64,000 bases of DNA, from positions 620,001 through 684,000 of the forward strand of contig NZ_SWFP01000005.1 of assembly GCF_005869225.1 (NCBI RefSeq), given 5' to 3'. The notes under the pieces are model-generated. The model was given only the letters and a program-made list of their open reading frames with translations, did no database searches and had not been told where the DNA came from. The DNA is from Dyadobacter bucti. GTDB lineage: Bacteria; Bacteroidota; Bacteroidia; Cytophagales; Spirosomataceae. Positions 42,516-51,491 of this stretch are shown in pieces. A program made the translations under genes and the position numbers. Positions within the stretch are counted from its first letter, which is position 1. Each line of letters starts with the position of its first letter.

Positions 42516-43751
42516 ATGAAAAACGACTGGCTAGAAAAAGCGGAATCCATTCAGTTAGAGGCATATTTTTACGATTTACCTGACGAGCGGATCGCACGAT
42601 ATCCATTGCAAAACCGTGATGAGTCGAAGCTGCTGATTTATAAAGACGAAAAAATCAGTCATCAGCATTTTACGGATCTGCCTGCCGCTTTACCTTCCGG
42701 AACACTCCTCGTTTTCAACGATACCAAGGTGATTCCCGCCCGGGCATATTTTCAAAAAGACACTGGCGCAACCATTGAAATCTTGCTTCTGCATCCTGAA
42801 TCACCAAGCCGTGTGATCAGTGAAGCCATGATAGTAAAGCATTCCTGCGTCTGGGAATGTATGATCGGAAACAAAAAACGCTGGAAGCGAAATGATACGC
42901 TGACAACAGTTTTAGAGATGAATAGTCGGCAGGTCATTTTGAAAGTTGATTATGCCGACTATGAAAAAAATCATGTCAGATTATCCTGGGATAAGGATCT
43001 GGTGTTTCTGGAAATCGTGCAGGCCCTAGGCGAAATCCCGCTGCCCCCTTATCTGAACCGGGAGACCGAAGAGGCTGACAAACAAACCTATCAGACTGTG
43101 TATGCAAATCACGACGGGGCGGTAGCCGCGCCTACTGCTGGGCTGCACTTCACAGAGAGGATATTTCAGCAATTGGAAGGAAAAGGAATACAAAAATCCT
43201 TTCTTACGCTTCATGTCGGAGCCGGTACATTCCAGCCGATTAAAGTAAGTTCGGTGACGGAGCACCGCATGCATTCGGAACAGATCGTGTTTACCCGAAA
43301 AGTGATCGGCGAATTACTGGAAAATAGAAATATGATCGTGCCGGTCGGTACTACTTCCATGCGGTCGCTGGAAAGCCTGTACTGGTTCGGCGTCAAACTC
43401 TACCGTTCGGAAACTGCCGAATTTCATATCGAAAAATTATACCCTTACCCTTTCGATGAGCACGAACTGCCTTCTGCCAAGGAATCGCTTCAAGCTATTG
43501 CAGATTATATGGATAGTTCTAAGCTTGATTTTTTAGTTGGGGAAACAGAGATTTTTATTTTTCCAGGCTATCAGTTCCGGTTATGTAAAGGGTTGATAAC
43601 CAATTACCATCAGCCAGGATCGACTCTTATTTTACTTGTCGCAGCACTTGTTGGGGAACGCTGGAAAGGCATTTATTCGGAAGCAATGGATAATGGTTAT
43701 CGGTTTCTGAGCTATGGCGACTCTTCTCTATTGTGGGCCCAGCAGAGCTAG
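42516..43751 (+). CDS. queA: S-adenosylmethionine:tRNA ribosyltransferase-isomerase
   Basis: A 411-aa enzyme that moves the ribosyl part of SAM to preQ1 in tRNA, giving epoxyqueuosine. Motifs are YDLPDERIARYPLQNRDESKLL, LLVFNDTKVIPARAYF, AAPTAGLHFTERI, LHVGAGTFQPIKV..EHRMHSE and KGLITNYHQPGSTLILLVAAL. It is longer than the common 340-360 aa, mainly from insertions in the middle, as in other Bacteroidota. It follows the membrane-protein gene by 18 bp. Other queuosine genes are not in the window. Confidence 0.95.
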   Translation: MKNDWLEKAESIQLEAYFYDLPDERIARYPLQNRDESKLLIYKDEKISHQHFTDLPAALPSGTLLVFNDTKVIPARAYFQKDTGATIEILLLHPESPSRVISEAMIVKHSCVWECMIGNKKRWKRNDTLTTVLEMNSRQVILKVDYADYEKNHVRLSWDKDLVFLEIVQALGEIPLPPYLNRETEEADKQTYQTVYANHDGAVAAPTAGLHFTERIFQQLEGKGIQKSFLTLHVGAGTFQPIKVSSVTEHRMHSEQIVFTRKVIGELLENRNMIVPVGTTSMRSLESLYWFGVKLYRSETAEFHIEKLYPYPFDEHELPSAKESLQAIADYMDSSKLDFLVGETEIFIFPGYQFRLCKGLITNYHQPGSTLILLVAALVGERWKGIYSEAMDNGYRFLSYGDSSLLWAQQS

Positions 43752-43799
43752 CAGGTTCGTTTTGCTATTTTTTGCGAATATTATTGTAACTTGTTGTCT

Positions 43800-44417
43800 A
43801 TGAACTCAATTACGAATGATATGGGACACACACAAGTATCTGAAAAAAGATACACAGTAGAAGAATATCTTGAAATCGAAGAAAAAAGCGAAATCCGTCA
43901 TGAATATTATGATGGAGAAATATTCGCTATGGCTGGGACGACCATGAACCATAATGACATTGTAGATAATGTCCGGACTCTTTTAAAAGATTTTTTTCGT
44001 CCTAAGGGGTGCCGAACTTTTGGTGAAAATATTAAACTGGAAGCTATAAAAAATTTCTACTATCCCTATCCAGACGTAATCGTAACCTGCGCTCCGGAAG
44101 ATATAAACGGTACCTACATTGTTCGTCAGCCTAGTATTTTGGTGGAAGTGTTATCCAAGTCTTCGGCAACTTATGATCGTGATTTTAAACTTCGTCGTTA
44201 CAAAAACATTCCGTCTCTACAATATTACATGCTGGTTTCACAGTACGAATATTATGTAGAACTCTACACCCGCACAGATCAGCAGGACATCTGGGCGTAT
44301 CAATCCTTTGAGAATCCTGACGCCGTTATTCATTTTGATCTTCTGGATCTTACAATGCCATTGGCGTCAATTTACGAAAACATTGTGTTTGTAGCGGAAG
44401 AGGAAGAACTTAGATAG
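43800..44417 (+). CDS. Uma2 family (DUF820) restriction-endonuclease-fold protein
   Basis: A 205-aa PD-(D/E)XK-fold protein. YTVEEYLEIEEKSEIRHEYYDGEIFAMAG is the standard DUF820 start. YPDVIVTC and SILVEVLSKSSATYDRDFKLRRY carry the Asp and the E-x-hydrophobic active-site residues, with YYMLVSQ after. Proteins of this type are very numerous in cyanobacteria and Bacteroidota, and the role is unclear (nuclease-like, possibly of mobile-element or toxin origin). A TTG three codons earlier also opens the frame. It is convergent with the GH43 gene, 4 bp apart. Confidence 0.88.
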   Translation: MNSITNDMGHTQVSEKRYTVEEYLEIEEKSEIRHEYYDGEIFAMAGTTMNHNDIVDNVRTLLKDFFRPKGCRTFGENIKLEAIKNFYYPYPDVIVTCAPEDINGTYIVRQPSILVEVLSKSSATYDRDFKLRRYKNIPSLQYYMLVSQYEYYVELYTRTDQQDIWAYQSFENPDAVIHFDLLDLTMPLASIYENIVFVAEEEELR

Positions 44418-44421
44418 CTGA

Positions 44422-46197
44422 CTATCTGACACCAACAACTTCACTCATTTTTGAAACCCCGTTTTCATTAAACGCTTCAATGGCGAAATAATAGGGCACA
44501 CCTACGTTCAATGCCCTTAGTTCAAAGCCGTCCGGATCGTCGTGCCAGAATTGGTAAGTCTGGTATAATTTGTCCGGAGCGATTCCCCAGAGTATATTGT
44601 AGCCCGTTGCTCCCGGTACTTTTTGCCATTTCAGGTCTGCATTGCGCGTGTCTTTCTGACGGACAGCCGTGAATTTCCCTGGTGTTTCCGGTGCTTTTCC
44701 AAATCCATTCCCAAAAATCCTGAACTCGCTCACAGCAAGAAAAGTGGAGGCTACATAGATATGCTCATAACGCACATACCGGGCTCGTACAGGTTTGGGA
44801 AATTCAATGTAGGCGCAAGGCCGGTCACGTTTTGGTTGCTGCGAAAGATCGCTTGCCAAGTCCCATTTCTTGCCATCTTTTGACGTGAGTATCCTGAACT
44901 GCGTATATACTTTATCCGGATTGTTATCAAAAATGGTTGATTTGTAATCCGTGTAATTCACCTGAACAGCCTTTACCTCCTGTTCCTTTTCCAGATCAAT
45001 GGTGAGCGTTTCGCCCGGTTTATTCTGTTTTGCTGCCCAGAAAGTCCTGGGATTCTCATCGGTAATTTTGGCCGCAGCCATGGTATCCAGTACAGACGAA
45101 GCAGTCACGGGTTTTTTATAAGAAAGCAGCATCCAGCCGGTAAACAATTCATCGCCTTTTCCCTTCCATGTTTTATCTGCCGTTTTATGAGGGAAATCCC
45201 CGAAGCGGGTATTGGCAAACATTTGTCCATCTTTATCAAATCCTGCCGGATACCTCACAATCCTCCTTTCCATAGCCCAGTTCAGGCCGATCCACGAAGT
45301 ACCTGTATTGTAATAATTCCCATAATTATCCTGAAAAGTATTGCCATGTCCGGCTCCGGTTGCAAATCCTCCCGGCTTGTAAGAAACCGGATTATAAGGA
45401 GCATAAGTAAAAGGCCCGAGCGGATCGTCACCAACATAAGTTCCGTTGGCATATACGTTGTATTCTGTCCCGGGTGCTCCATATTGCAGATAGTACTTTC
45501 CCTTGTGTTTGGTCATCCAGGCACCTTCAGTAAAAGGTTTGAATGGGTCGGAATGGTTGGGGCCGAAACGTTCCCAGCCATGTTCGTACTGATTGAGCCA
45601 GAACATGGCCTGGTACTGTGACTTGAAAGCCAGTTTTTTGGAATGATCCAGTTCGGCACCGAAAATCGGATACACATTGGAAGAGCCCCAGTACATAAAC
45701 CAACGGTCGGTATCCGGATCGTGGAAAAGGGCCGGGTCCCAGGGGCCGATATCTTTGGGCAGACGTGGCGTCCAGCGATTATAAAATTCCCAGATACCTG
45801 TCTCCGGAGCCACCGAATAGAGTATGGGCCGCTGTTCGAAAGTGGACTGAAACAAAAATAAGGTATCACTGACGGAGGCTGCTGCCGGCGCGCACATATC
45901 TTCAAATGGCCAGCGGTTGGCGGTCAGGTATTTCCAATTGACCATGTCTCTGGAATGCCAGTAGCCGCCGGAAATCGTTACAAACAAAAAATACTCGCCT
46001 TTGTGATTGATAATGACCGGATCAGCACCCGAACGATAGCTGATCTTTTCATTCAGTTGCTCAAAATTATACTTGTAATCAATATCCATCGGATTACAGT
46101 AAGTGGACTGAGCACTGCCTCTCTGCACCGGAAGGATCAGAAGCAAGATAAAAAGTAGTGTGTAGCGCCCGAACATTGTTTGGAGGATTAGGTGCAT
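44422..46197 (-). CDS. Secreted GH43-family glycoside hydrolase with F5/8-type and fibronectin III domains
   Basis: A 591-aa protein. After a signal peptide (core LLFILLLILPVQRGSAQ; MFGRYTLL at 46176 may be the true start), the five-bladed GH43 propeller covers about 30-350. It has the expected triad: Asp in RSGADPVIIN, Asp in GPWDPALF, and Glu in EGAWMTKHKGKYYLQYG. Residues about 365-495 form a discoidin-like F5/8 type C carbohydrate-binding domain (KITDENPRTFWAAKQNKPGE, ARYVRYEHIY), and about 505-590 a fibronectin III domain. Likely substrates are arabinosides, xylosides or galactosides. It is a solitary enzyme, not next to a SusCD pair. Confidence 0.88.
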   Translation of the reverse strand: MHLILQTMFGRYTLLFILLLILPVQRGSAQSTYCNPMDIDYKYNFEQLNEKISYRSGADPVIINHKGEYFLFVTISGGYWHSRDMVNWKYLTANRWPFEDMCAPAAASVSDTLFLFQSTFEQRPILYSVAPETGIWEFYNRWTPRLPKDIGPWDPALFHDPDTDRWFMYWGSSNVYPIFGAELDHSKKLAFKSQYQAMFWLNQYEHGWERFGPNHSDPFKPFTEGAWMTKHKGKYYLQYGAPGTEYNVYANGTYVGDDPLGPFTYAPYNPVSYKPGGFATGAGHGNTFQDNYGNYYNTGTSWIGLNWAMERRIVRYPAGFDKDGQMFANTRFGDFPHKTADKTWKGKGDELFTGWMLLSYKKPVTASSVLDTMAAAKITDENPRTFWAAKQNKPGETLTIDLEKEQEVKAVQVNYTDYKSTIFDNNPDKVYTQFRILTSKDGKKWDLASDLSQQPKRDRPCAYIEFPKPVRARYVRYEHIYVASTFLAVSEFRIFGNGFGKAPETPGKFTAVRQKDTRNADLKWQKVPGATGYNILWGIAPDKLYQTYQFWHDDPDGFELRALNVGVPYYFAIEAFNENGVSKMSEVVGVR

Positions 46198-46298
46198 AAA
46201 AATCTTTTAATTATGCTAAAATAGACACTTTCCTGATAATATGTTCAGCTGAAATTTAAAACTGCCTTGTTTGGAAAGTATTTGAAACCTATAAAGTT

Positions 46299-46306
46299 TA
46301 CCTTTG
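46299..46306 (+). promoter_or_regulatory. Candidate tyrS -7 promoter box (TACCTTTG)
   Basis: This is an exact TAnnTTTG match 34 bp before the tyrS ATG. TTTG copies upstream (46270, 46281) are not at the ideal spacing. Confidence 0.45.
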
Positions 46307-46340
46307 CGGTTCTGTTTTTGAAATAAGAAATAATATAAAA

Positions 46341-47642
46341 ATGACGATTGATTTTATAGAGGAATTGCGGTGGCGCGGCATGCTGCACGACATGATGCCG
46401 GGAACGGATGAGCAACTGAGAAAAGAAATGACATCCGGATATATTGGTTTCGATCCCACGGCTTCTTCGCTGCATATCGGAAATCTGGCGACCATTATGC
46501 TTCTCGTACATTTTCAGAGGGCCGGGCACAAGCCTTTTGCTTTGGTAGGTGGTGCCACCGGCATGATCGGCGACCCTTCTTTCAAAGCTTCCGAACGGTC
46601 ATTCCTGGATGAAGACACGCTGCGTTTCAATCAGGAAGGTATCCGTAAGCAACTCGAACAATTCCTGGATTTTGATTGCGGCGCAAATTCGGCCGAAATG
46701 GTCAATAATTATGATTGGTTTAAGGAAATGGGTTTTCTGCAGTTTCTTCGGGAAGCGGGCAAGTTCCTGAGCGTCAATTATATGATGTCAAAAGATTCGG
46801 TTAAAAAGCGCCTTGAAACGGGTATATCTTTTACCGAATTCTCCTACCAGCTTTTGCAGGGCTACGATTTTTATCATTTATATAAAAATAAAAACGTCCG
46901 TCTGCAGATGGGCGGCTCCGACCAGTGGGGCAATATTACGACCGGTACTGAGATCATCCGGCGCAAAGAAGGTGATGAAGAAGGTTATTTTAAAGCCTAC
47001 GCACTGACAACGCCGCTGCTCACCAAGTCTGACGGTTCGAAATTCGGGAAAAGCGAAGGCGGAAATATCTGGTTGGATCCGGAAAAAACCTCGCCCTACG
47101 AATTTTATCAATTCTGGCTGAGCCAGAGCGATGAGGATTCACCGCGCTATCTAAGGGTTTTTTCTTTTAGGTCCCAAACAGAAATTGAGGAGTTGGAAAA
47201 GCAGCACGCTGAGGCGCCGCATTTGCGTATTATGCAAAAAGCACTTGCAGCAGAGCTTACGATCCGGATACATTCGGAAAAAGCCTACCAATTGGTGTTG
47301 AAAGCTTCCGAGGTTTTATTCGGGAAAGCTACGCTCGAAACTTTGCAGAGCATTGCGCTGGATGAATTTGATACGATTTTTGACGGTGTTCCGCAGACTG
47401 AAATTACACGCCAGGAATGGAACGAATGTTCTAACATTACCGATTTGATCTCGACCGTGACGCGATCGGAGGTTTACGCTTCCAAGGGCGAGGCACGCCG
47501 GGCCATTCAGCAAAATGCGGTGAGTGTGAATAAAATAAAAGTTACTTCAGCAGAGCAGGCATTAGGAGATTTCAGCCTTTTGCAGGATCGTTTTCTGCTG
47601 ATTTCAAAAGGTAAGAAAAACCATTTGATCAAGGTGGTCTAG
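46341..47642 (+). CDS. tyrS: Tyrosyl-tRNA synthetase
   Basis: A 433-aa class I synthetase of the bacterial TyrRS type. The HIGH motif appears as SSLHIGNLATIML, the tyrosine pocket as SYQLLQGYDFYHLY and MGGSDQWGNITTGTEII, and the KMSKS motif as KFGKSEGGNIWLD. The C-terminal S4-like RNA-binding domain runs from about 365 to the end (ARRAIQQNAVSVNKIKV). It charges tRNA-Tyr. It is a single gene, with a -7 box upstream and a strong hairpin downstream. Confidence 0.97.
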   Translation: MTIDFIEELRWRGMLHDMMPGTDEQLRKEMTSGYIGFDPTASSLHIGNLATIMLLVHFQRAGHKPFALVGGATGMIGDPSFKASERSFLDEDTLRFNQEGIRKQLEQFLDFDCGANSAEMVNNYDWFKEMGFLQFLREAGKFLSVNYMMSKDSVKKRLETGISFTEFSYQLLQGYDFYHLYKNKNVRLQMGGSDQWGNITTGTEIIRRKEGDEEGYFKAYALTTPLLTKSDGSKFGKSEGGNIWLDPEKTSPYEFYQFWLSQSDEDSPRYLRVFSFRSQTEIEELEKQHAEAPHLRIMQKALAAELTIRIHSEKAYQLVLKASEVLFGKATLETLQSIALDEFDTIFDGVPQTEITRQEWNECSNITDLISTVTRSEVYASKGEARRAIQQNAVSVNKIKVTSAEQALGDFSLLQDRFLLISKGKKNHLIKVV

Positions 47643-47694
47643 ATAAAATAAGCAAAGAAAAGAAGCCAAAAGGGCTGAAATTATTGTAAAACGG

Positions 47695-47737
47695 AACCCC
47701 GACGGGGTGGCATAATGTCACCCCGTCGGGGTTTTCG
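47695..47737. terminator. Strong hairpin terminator after tyrS
   Basis: AACCCCGACGGGGTG (47695-47709) pairs perfectly with CACCCCGTCGGGGTT (47719-47733) across a 9-nt loop and is followed by TTTT. It is GC-rich and about 50 bp past the stop. The rest of 47,738-47,844 shows nothing further. Confidence 0.85.
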
Positions 47738-47844
47738 GCTCTTGATACTATTTCCTTCTATAATAATTTCATCCCTTTGGGATTAGGATGGTCGCATAGT
47801 TAGATGGATTTTCAGAAATATAAAATTCTCCCTTTTTGAAAGTC

Positions 47845-48657
47845 TTAGCTTTTCCCTGAAAATGTATTCAAAATCGGCGAAGCGGCCGGGTTATATTGGT
47901 ACGATTGCCAGGTTTCGTCTTCATAAATCTCCACCACGCGGTAACCTTTATAGGCCGTTCCCCAGTTTCCTCCGAAATGCCCGTCGAAAAAATAAGGCTT
48001 TTTGCCGTACATTTTGGTACTGTCCTGATCGTGGTCGTGGCCGTTGAAAATGGCTTTGAGGTTGGGCGTGTTTTCAAACAGGTCAATCACTTCCTTGCAT
48101 TCGATGCCGTGCGTGGTCCACTTGGCAGGAGTAATGTGCAGAAATATAAAAATTCCCTTTTTGTCGCTGTACTTGGCGATTTCGGTTTTCAGCCAGTTTG
48201 CATCCGGACATATGTACTCCCCTTTTTCGTTCGAAGTATCGCCCACAACGAATGCATATTCTCCTTTTGAGAAACTGTGGTTAGTAGGATAGCCCCATGT
48301 ACTTTGCCAGACATCAAGCCCGACTTTGTCGTGATTTCCGCGGCTTACATAATAGGGTACCCTAAGATTCCCCAGTGTGCTTTTGAAATCGTAAAGCAAT
48401 GTTGGATCATCGTGAATAAGGTCCCCGTTGAAAAATATGAAATCAACGCCTTTCTGTAATTTTTCCCTGTTTACCCAACTGATCAAATCCGCGTGAAATG
48501 CTTTGAAATCGGTGTTCGGCTGTCCGTAATGGCCGTCGGAGGCGACGATAAACCGCATGGACATTCTGGCTGCCGGGGTATTGGTGTACTCAGAAAAATA
48601 GGAAATTCCCGGTATAGCCGGAATAAGTTTCAGAAATGAGCGTCTTTTAAAATTCAT
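47845..48657 (-). CDS. Exported calcineurin-like metallophosphoesterase
   Basis: A 270-aa protein. The start MNFKRRSFLKLIPAIPG has a twin-arginine motif (RRSFLK), so Tat export to the periplasm is likely. The metallophosphoesterase metal sites appear in order: VASDGHYG (D-x-H), FFNGDLIHDD (GD), VSRGNHDKVG (GNHD), FLHITPAKWTTHG (H) and AIFNGHDHDQD (GHxH). A metal-bridging set is complete. The substrate is unknown; relatives cleave phosphodiesters or phosphomonoesters. The next gene, recX, is divergent. Confidence 0.88.
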   Translation of the reverse strand: MNFKRRSFLKLIPAIPGISYFSEYTNTPAARMSMRFIVASDGHYGQPNTDFKAFHADLISWVNREKLQKGVDFIFFNGDLIHDDPTLLYDFKSTLGNLRVPYYVSRGNHDKVGLDVWQSTWGYPTNHSFSKGEYAFVVGDTSNEKGEYICPDANWLKTEIAKYSDKKGIFIFLHITPAKWTTHGIECKEVIDLFENTPNLKAIFNGHDHDQDSTKMYGKKPYFFDGHFGGNWGTAYKGYRVVEIYEDETWQSYQYNPAASPILNTFSGKS

Positions 48658-48779
48658 GATCAATCGGGGTTCGGCGGGTTAGGTTCGGGGTGTTACATTA
48701 TTCCAAAAATAGTTATTCATCAGGGATATTTTCTTTATTCTTGCATCTTGTTAATAATATTTAATACTAAAAAACAATC

Positions 48780-49232
48780 ATGGACAGGCTTATCCTGCAA
48801 AAGGCAGCTTCTTATTGTGCTTACCAGGAAAGGACGCAGGATGAGGTGAGGCAGCGGCTGAAAAAGTGGAATGTGTGGGGCGAAGAAGCCGATGAACTGA
48901 TTGCGGAGTTGATTTCAATGAATTACCTGAGTGAAGAACGTTTTGCAAAAACCTACGCAGGCGGAAAGTTCAGGATCAAGAATTGGGGGAGAATGAAAAT
49001 CAGGCAGGAGCTCCATCGCCGCGGTCTGAGCGAATACAGTATTGAAAAAGGAATGAACGAAATTGAAGATGCAGCTTATTTGTCCGGCCTGAAGGAAATC
49101 CTGACCAAGAAAAAAGCATTACTTTCCAAAACGGAGACGGATGCTTTCAAGCTAAAACAAAAACTGGCCCGGTTTGCCCTGGGGAAAGGTTACGAAAGCG
49201 AGTTGGTTTGGAAGGAGTTGGAGAATTTATGA
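48780..49232 (+). CDS. recX: Regulatory protein RecX
   Basis: A 150-aa all-helical protein built from three-helix RecX repeats: ILQKAASYCAYQERTQDEVRQRL, LISMNYLSEERFAKTYAGGKFRIKNWGRMKIRQELHRRGLSE and the more diverged third repeat ending RFALGKGYESELVWKEL. It binds and modulates RecA filaments. recA is not in the window. Its stop codon lies inside the left arm of the palindromic element that separates it from nrdB. Confidence 0.93.
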   Translation: MDRLILQKAASYCAYQERTQDEVRQRLKKWNVWGEEADELIAELISMNYLSEERFAKTYAGGKFRIKNWGRMKIRQELHRRGLSEYSIEKGMNEIEDAAYLSGLKEILTKKKALLSKTETDAFKLKQKLARFALGKGYESELVWKELENL

Positions 49233-49299
49233 ATGTCTGCCTGAGCGGAGTTGAACTCCTTCGACCGCCGGGCGGCCCCGTTCGCTCGGGCAGACATTC
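49231..49299. repeat. Clover-leaf palindromic element between recX and nrdB
   Basis: 17-nt outer arms at 49231-49247 and 49283-49299 pair with one G-T position. Inside are two more hairpins: GGAGT-TGA-ACTCC at 49247-49259 and CCGC-CGG-GCGG at 49265-49275. The result is a three-way, clover-like fold. The element includes the last bases of the recX stop codon and ends 11 bp before the nrdB stop, so it can terminate both convergent genes. The composition is more GC-rich than its surroundings, as in REP/MITE-like repeats. Confidence 0.75.
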
Positions 49300-49309
49300 T
49301 TTTCGCCTT

Positions 49310-50305
49310 TTAAAAATCAGAATCAAACGAAATTTTGTGGCCGGAATCTTTGTCTTTAACCCCGCTCATCACCCCGGCTTTCTGGTATTCACCGACACGT
49401 TTTTCGAAGAAATTGGTTTTTCCCGGAAGTGAGATCAGTTCCATAAAATCAAAAGGATTGGCCGAACCGAATTGTTTCGGACATCCGAGCCTTTCCAGCC
49501 AGAAGTCCGCAATGTATTCGATGTACTGGTTCATCAACTCGGCGTTCATTCCGATCAGGGAAACCGGTAAAGCATCCGTGACAAATTCCTGCTCGATTCT
49601 CACGGCATCCATCATAATCTCGATAACTCTCTCCTGTGGCAGCTGGTTAACGATGTGTCTGGTGTAGAGCAAACATGCAAACTCGCAATGCAAACCTTCG
49701 TCCCGTGAGATCAGCTCGTTAGAGAAGGACAATCCGGGCATCAGGCCACGTTTTTTCAGCCAGAAAATAGAGCAGAAAGAACCCGAGAAGAAGATACCTT
49801 CCACTGCTGCAAAAGCAATGATCCTCTCGGCAAAAACGGGGCTGTTGATCCATTTCAATGCCCATTCGGCTTTTTTCTGAACACACGGAATCGTGTCGAT
49901 AGCCCGTAGCAAATGGTCTTTTTCAACAGGATCTTTGATATAAGTATCGATCAGCAAGGAATATGTTTCGGAATGGATATTCTCCATCGCGATCTGGAAT
50001 CCGTAAAAACACTTGGCTTCTGCATATTGTACTTCGCTCAGAAAGTTGACAGCGAGGTTTTCGTTCACAATACCATCAGAAGCAGCAAAAAAGGCAAGCA
50101 CGTGTGATATAAAATGCCTCTCACCGTCGTTCAGGTTCTCCCAGTCCTTCTGATCCTGGGACAAATCTATTTCCTCTGCCGTCCAGAATGAAGCTTCGTG
50201 CCGCTTGTACATTTCCCAGATATCAGAATGTTTGATCGGGAATAAAACAAAACGCAACGGATCTTCTATCAACAGGGGTTCCTGCCTGGTAAGTTCTTGT
50301 GACAT
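49310..50305 (-). CDS. nrdB: Class Ia ribonucleotide reductase, beta (R2) subunit
   Basis: A 331-aa diiron protein. Ligands by analogy with E. coli NrdB are Asp77 (SDGIVNENL), Glu108 and His111 (MENIHSETY), Glu169 (AVEGIFFSG), and Glu203 and His206 (DEGLHCEF). Tyr115 in HSETY is at the radical position, so this is a normal tyrosyl-radical enzyme. It supplies the radical for reducing ribonucleotides. The large subunit gene is not adjacent: upstream lies a divergent glycosyltransferase gene, so nrdA must lie elsewhere. Confidence 0.95.
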   Translation of the reverse strand: MSQELTRQEPLLIEDPLRFVLFPIKHSDIWEMYKRHEASFWTAEEIDLSQDQKDWENLNDGERHFISHVLAFFAASDGIVNENLAVNFLSEVQYAEAKCFYGFQIAMENIHSETYSLLIDTYIKDPVEKDHLLRAIDTIPCVQKKAEWALKWINSPVFAERIIAFAAVEGIFFSGSFCSIFWLKKRGLMPGLSFSNELISRDEGLHCEFACLLYTRHIVNQLPQERVIEIMMDAVRIEQEFVTDALPVSLIGMNAELMNQYIEYIADFWLERLGCPKQFGSANPFDFMELISLPGKTNFFEKRVGEYQKAGVMSGVKDKDSGHKISFDSDF

Positions 50306-50472
50306 AATTAGTTTAGCTTTTAACGGGGATCAGATTTATAAAAATTTTGACAAGCCCTGGTAGTGAGGGCGTTTTTGAAGTAAAACAAATCTACACGCTT
50401 TGCGCTGAAAATTCAAGGAGAAACATAGCAAATTGATATTCTTATTTAGAAAAATTCTTTTGTAGAATACTT

Positions 50473-50480
50473 TAACTTTG
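50473..50480 (+). promoter_or_regulatory. Candidate -7 promoter box (TAACTTTG)
   Basis: This is an exact TAnnTTTG match 66 bp before the glycosyltransferase TTG start, giving a leader of about 60 nt. No well-spaced -33 element is seen. Confidence 0.45.
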
Positions 50481-50546
50481 TTGGAGCCAATCCGTTGATC
50501 CGGACGCAAAAAAACACCCCCGCTCAAAAATTTAAACATTACAAAA

Positions 50547-51431
50547 TTGAAGATTTCAGGCTTTACAATTATCAGAAATGCAATCCAGAACGACTACCCG
50601 ATTGTCGAAGCCATTACCTCTATTCTTCCGGTTGTGGACGAAATGCTCGTCAGTGTTGGTCATAGCGACGATGATACATTAAGCCTGATCCGTGCCATTC
50701 CATCCGATAAAATCAGGATCGTCGAATCCGAATGGGACATGTCCCTGCGTGCCGGCGGGCGGGTTCTGGCCGTAGAAACAGACAACGCGCTGAAACAGAT
50801 ATCGCCCGATACGGACTGGGCTTTTTATATACAGGGTGATGAAGTCGTTCACGAAAAATACCACCAGGCCATTCTTGATTCCTGCGAGCGCTATGTCGAT
50901 GATAGGCGGGTGGAGGCTTTGCTTTTTGATTATCTCCATTTTTACGGAACTTACGATTATGTAGGGGACAGCCGGAAATGGTACAGGCGGGAGATCAGGA
51001 TTATCCGCAATGAAAACAAACTTGAAAACCCGCAGATCTCTGCTTTCCGTGATGCGCAGGGATTCAGGAAAGGGCGTACGAAGTTGAATGTCAAACATTC
51101 GGGTGCGGCAGTTTATCATTATGGCTGGGTGAAAAGCCCGGTGCAGATGAAAACAAAGATGAAGAACGTGAGCCGGTTCTGGAACGATGACAAGGAATGG
51201 GAGAAAATCCTTAAATCGGAGGATTTCTTCGACTACGGAGAATTTGATTCATTGAAATTATTTGAAGGCACACACCCTGCCGTGATGAAAGAAAGGATTG
51301 CCCGGCAAACCTGGAAAGTACAGCTGGATACGTCCAAAAAGAAGTTTCGTCTGAAAGATGCCCTATTATATTGGTTTGAAAAGAAGACCGGAAGGCGGTT
51401 GTTTGAATTCCGTAATTACCGGTTTGTCTGA
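50547..51431 (+). CDS. Glycosyltransferase family 2-like protein, TTG start
   Basis: A 294-aa protein. MKISGFTIIRNAIQNDYPIVEAI and DTDWAFYIQGDEVVHEKYH are typical of a Bacteroidota GT2-like group. The QGDE region sits where the DxD metal motif normally lies. The C-terminal third (KSPVQMKTKMKNVSRFWNDD, LKDALLYWFEKKTG) is conserved in that group. The start is TTG at 50547: no in-frame ATG or GTG lies upstream before the sequence loses coding character, and the next ATG would remove the conserved N-terminus. It is followed at 60 bp by a membrane glycosyltransferase, suggesting a shared role in surface glycan synthesis. Confidence 0.85.
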   Translation: MKISGFTIIRNAIQNDYPIVEAITSILPVVDEMLVSVGHSDDDTLSLIRAIPSDKIRIVESEWDMSLRAGGRVLAVETDNALKQISPDTDWAFYIQGDEVVHEKYHQAILDSCERYVDDRRVEALLFDYLHFYGTYDYVGDSRKWYRREIRIIRNENKLENPQISAFRDAQGFRKGRTKLNVKHSGAAVYHYGWVKSPVQMKTKMKNVSRFWNDDKEWEKILKSEDFFDYGEFDSLKLFEGTHPAVMKERIARQTWKVQLDTSKKKFRLKDALLYWFEKKTGRRLFEFRNYRFV

Positions 51432-51491
51432 AAAACCCAAATTACTCAATACCCTGAATCAACGTTCCTTTACTGAATACACTTTTACTCA

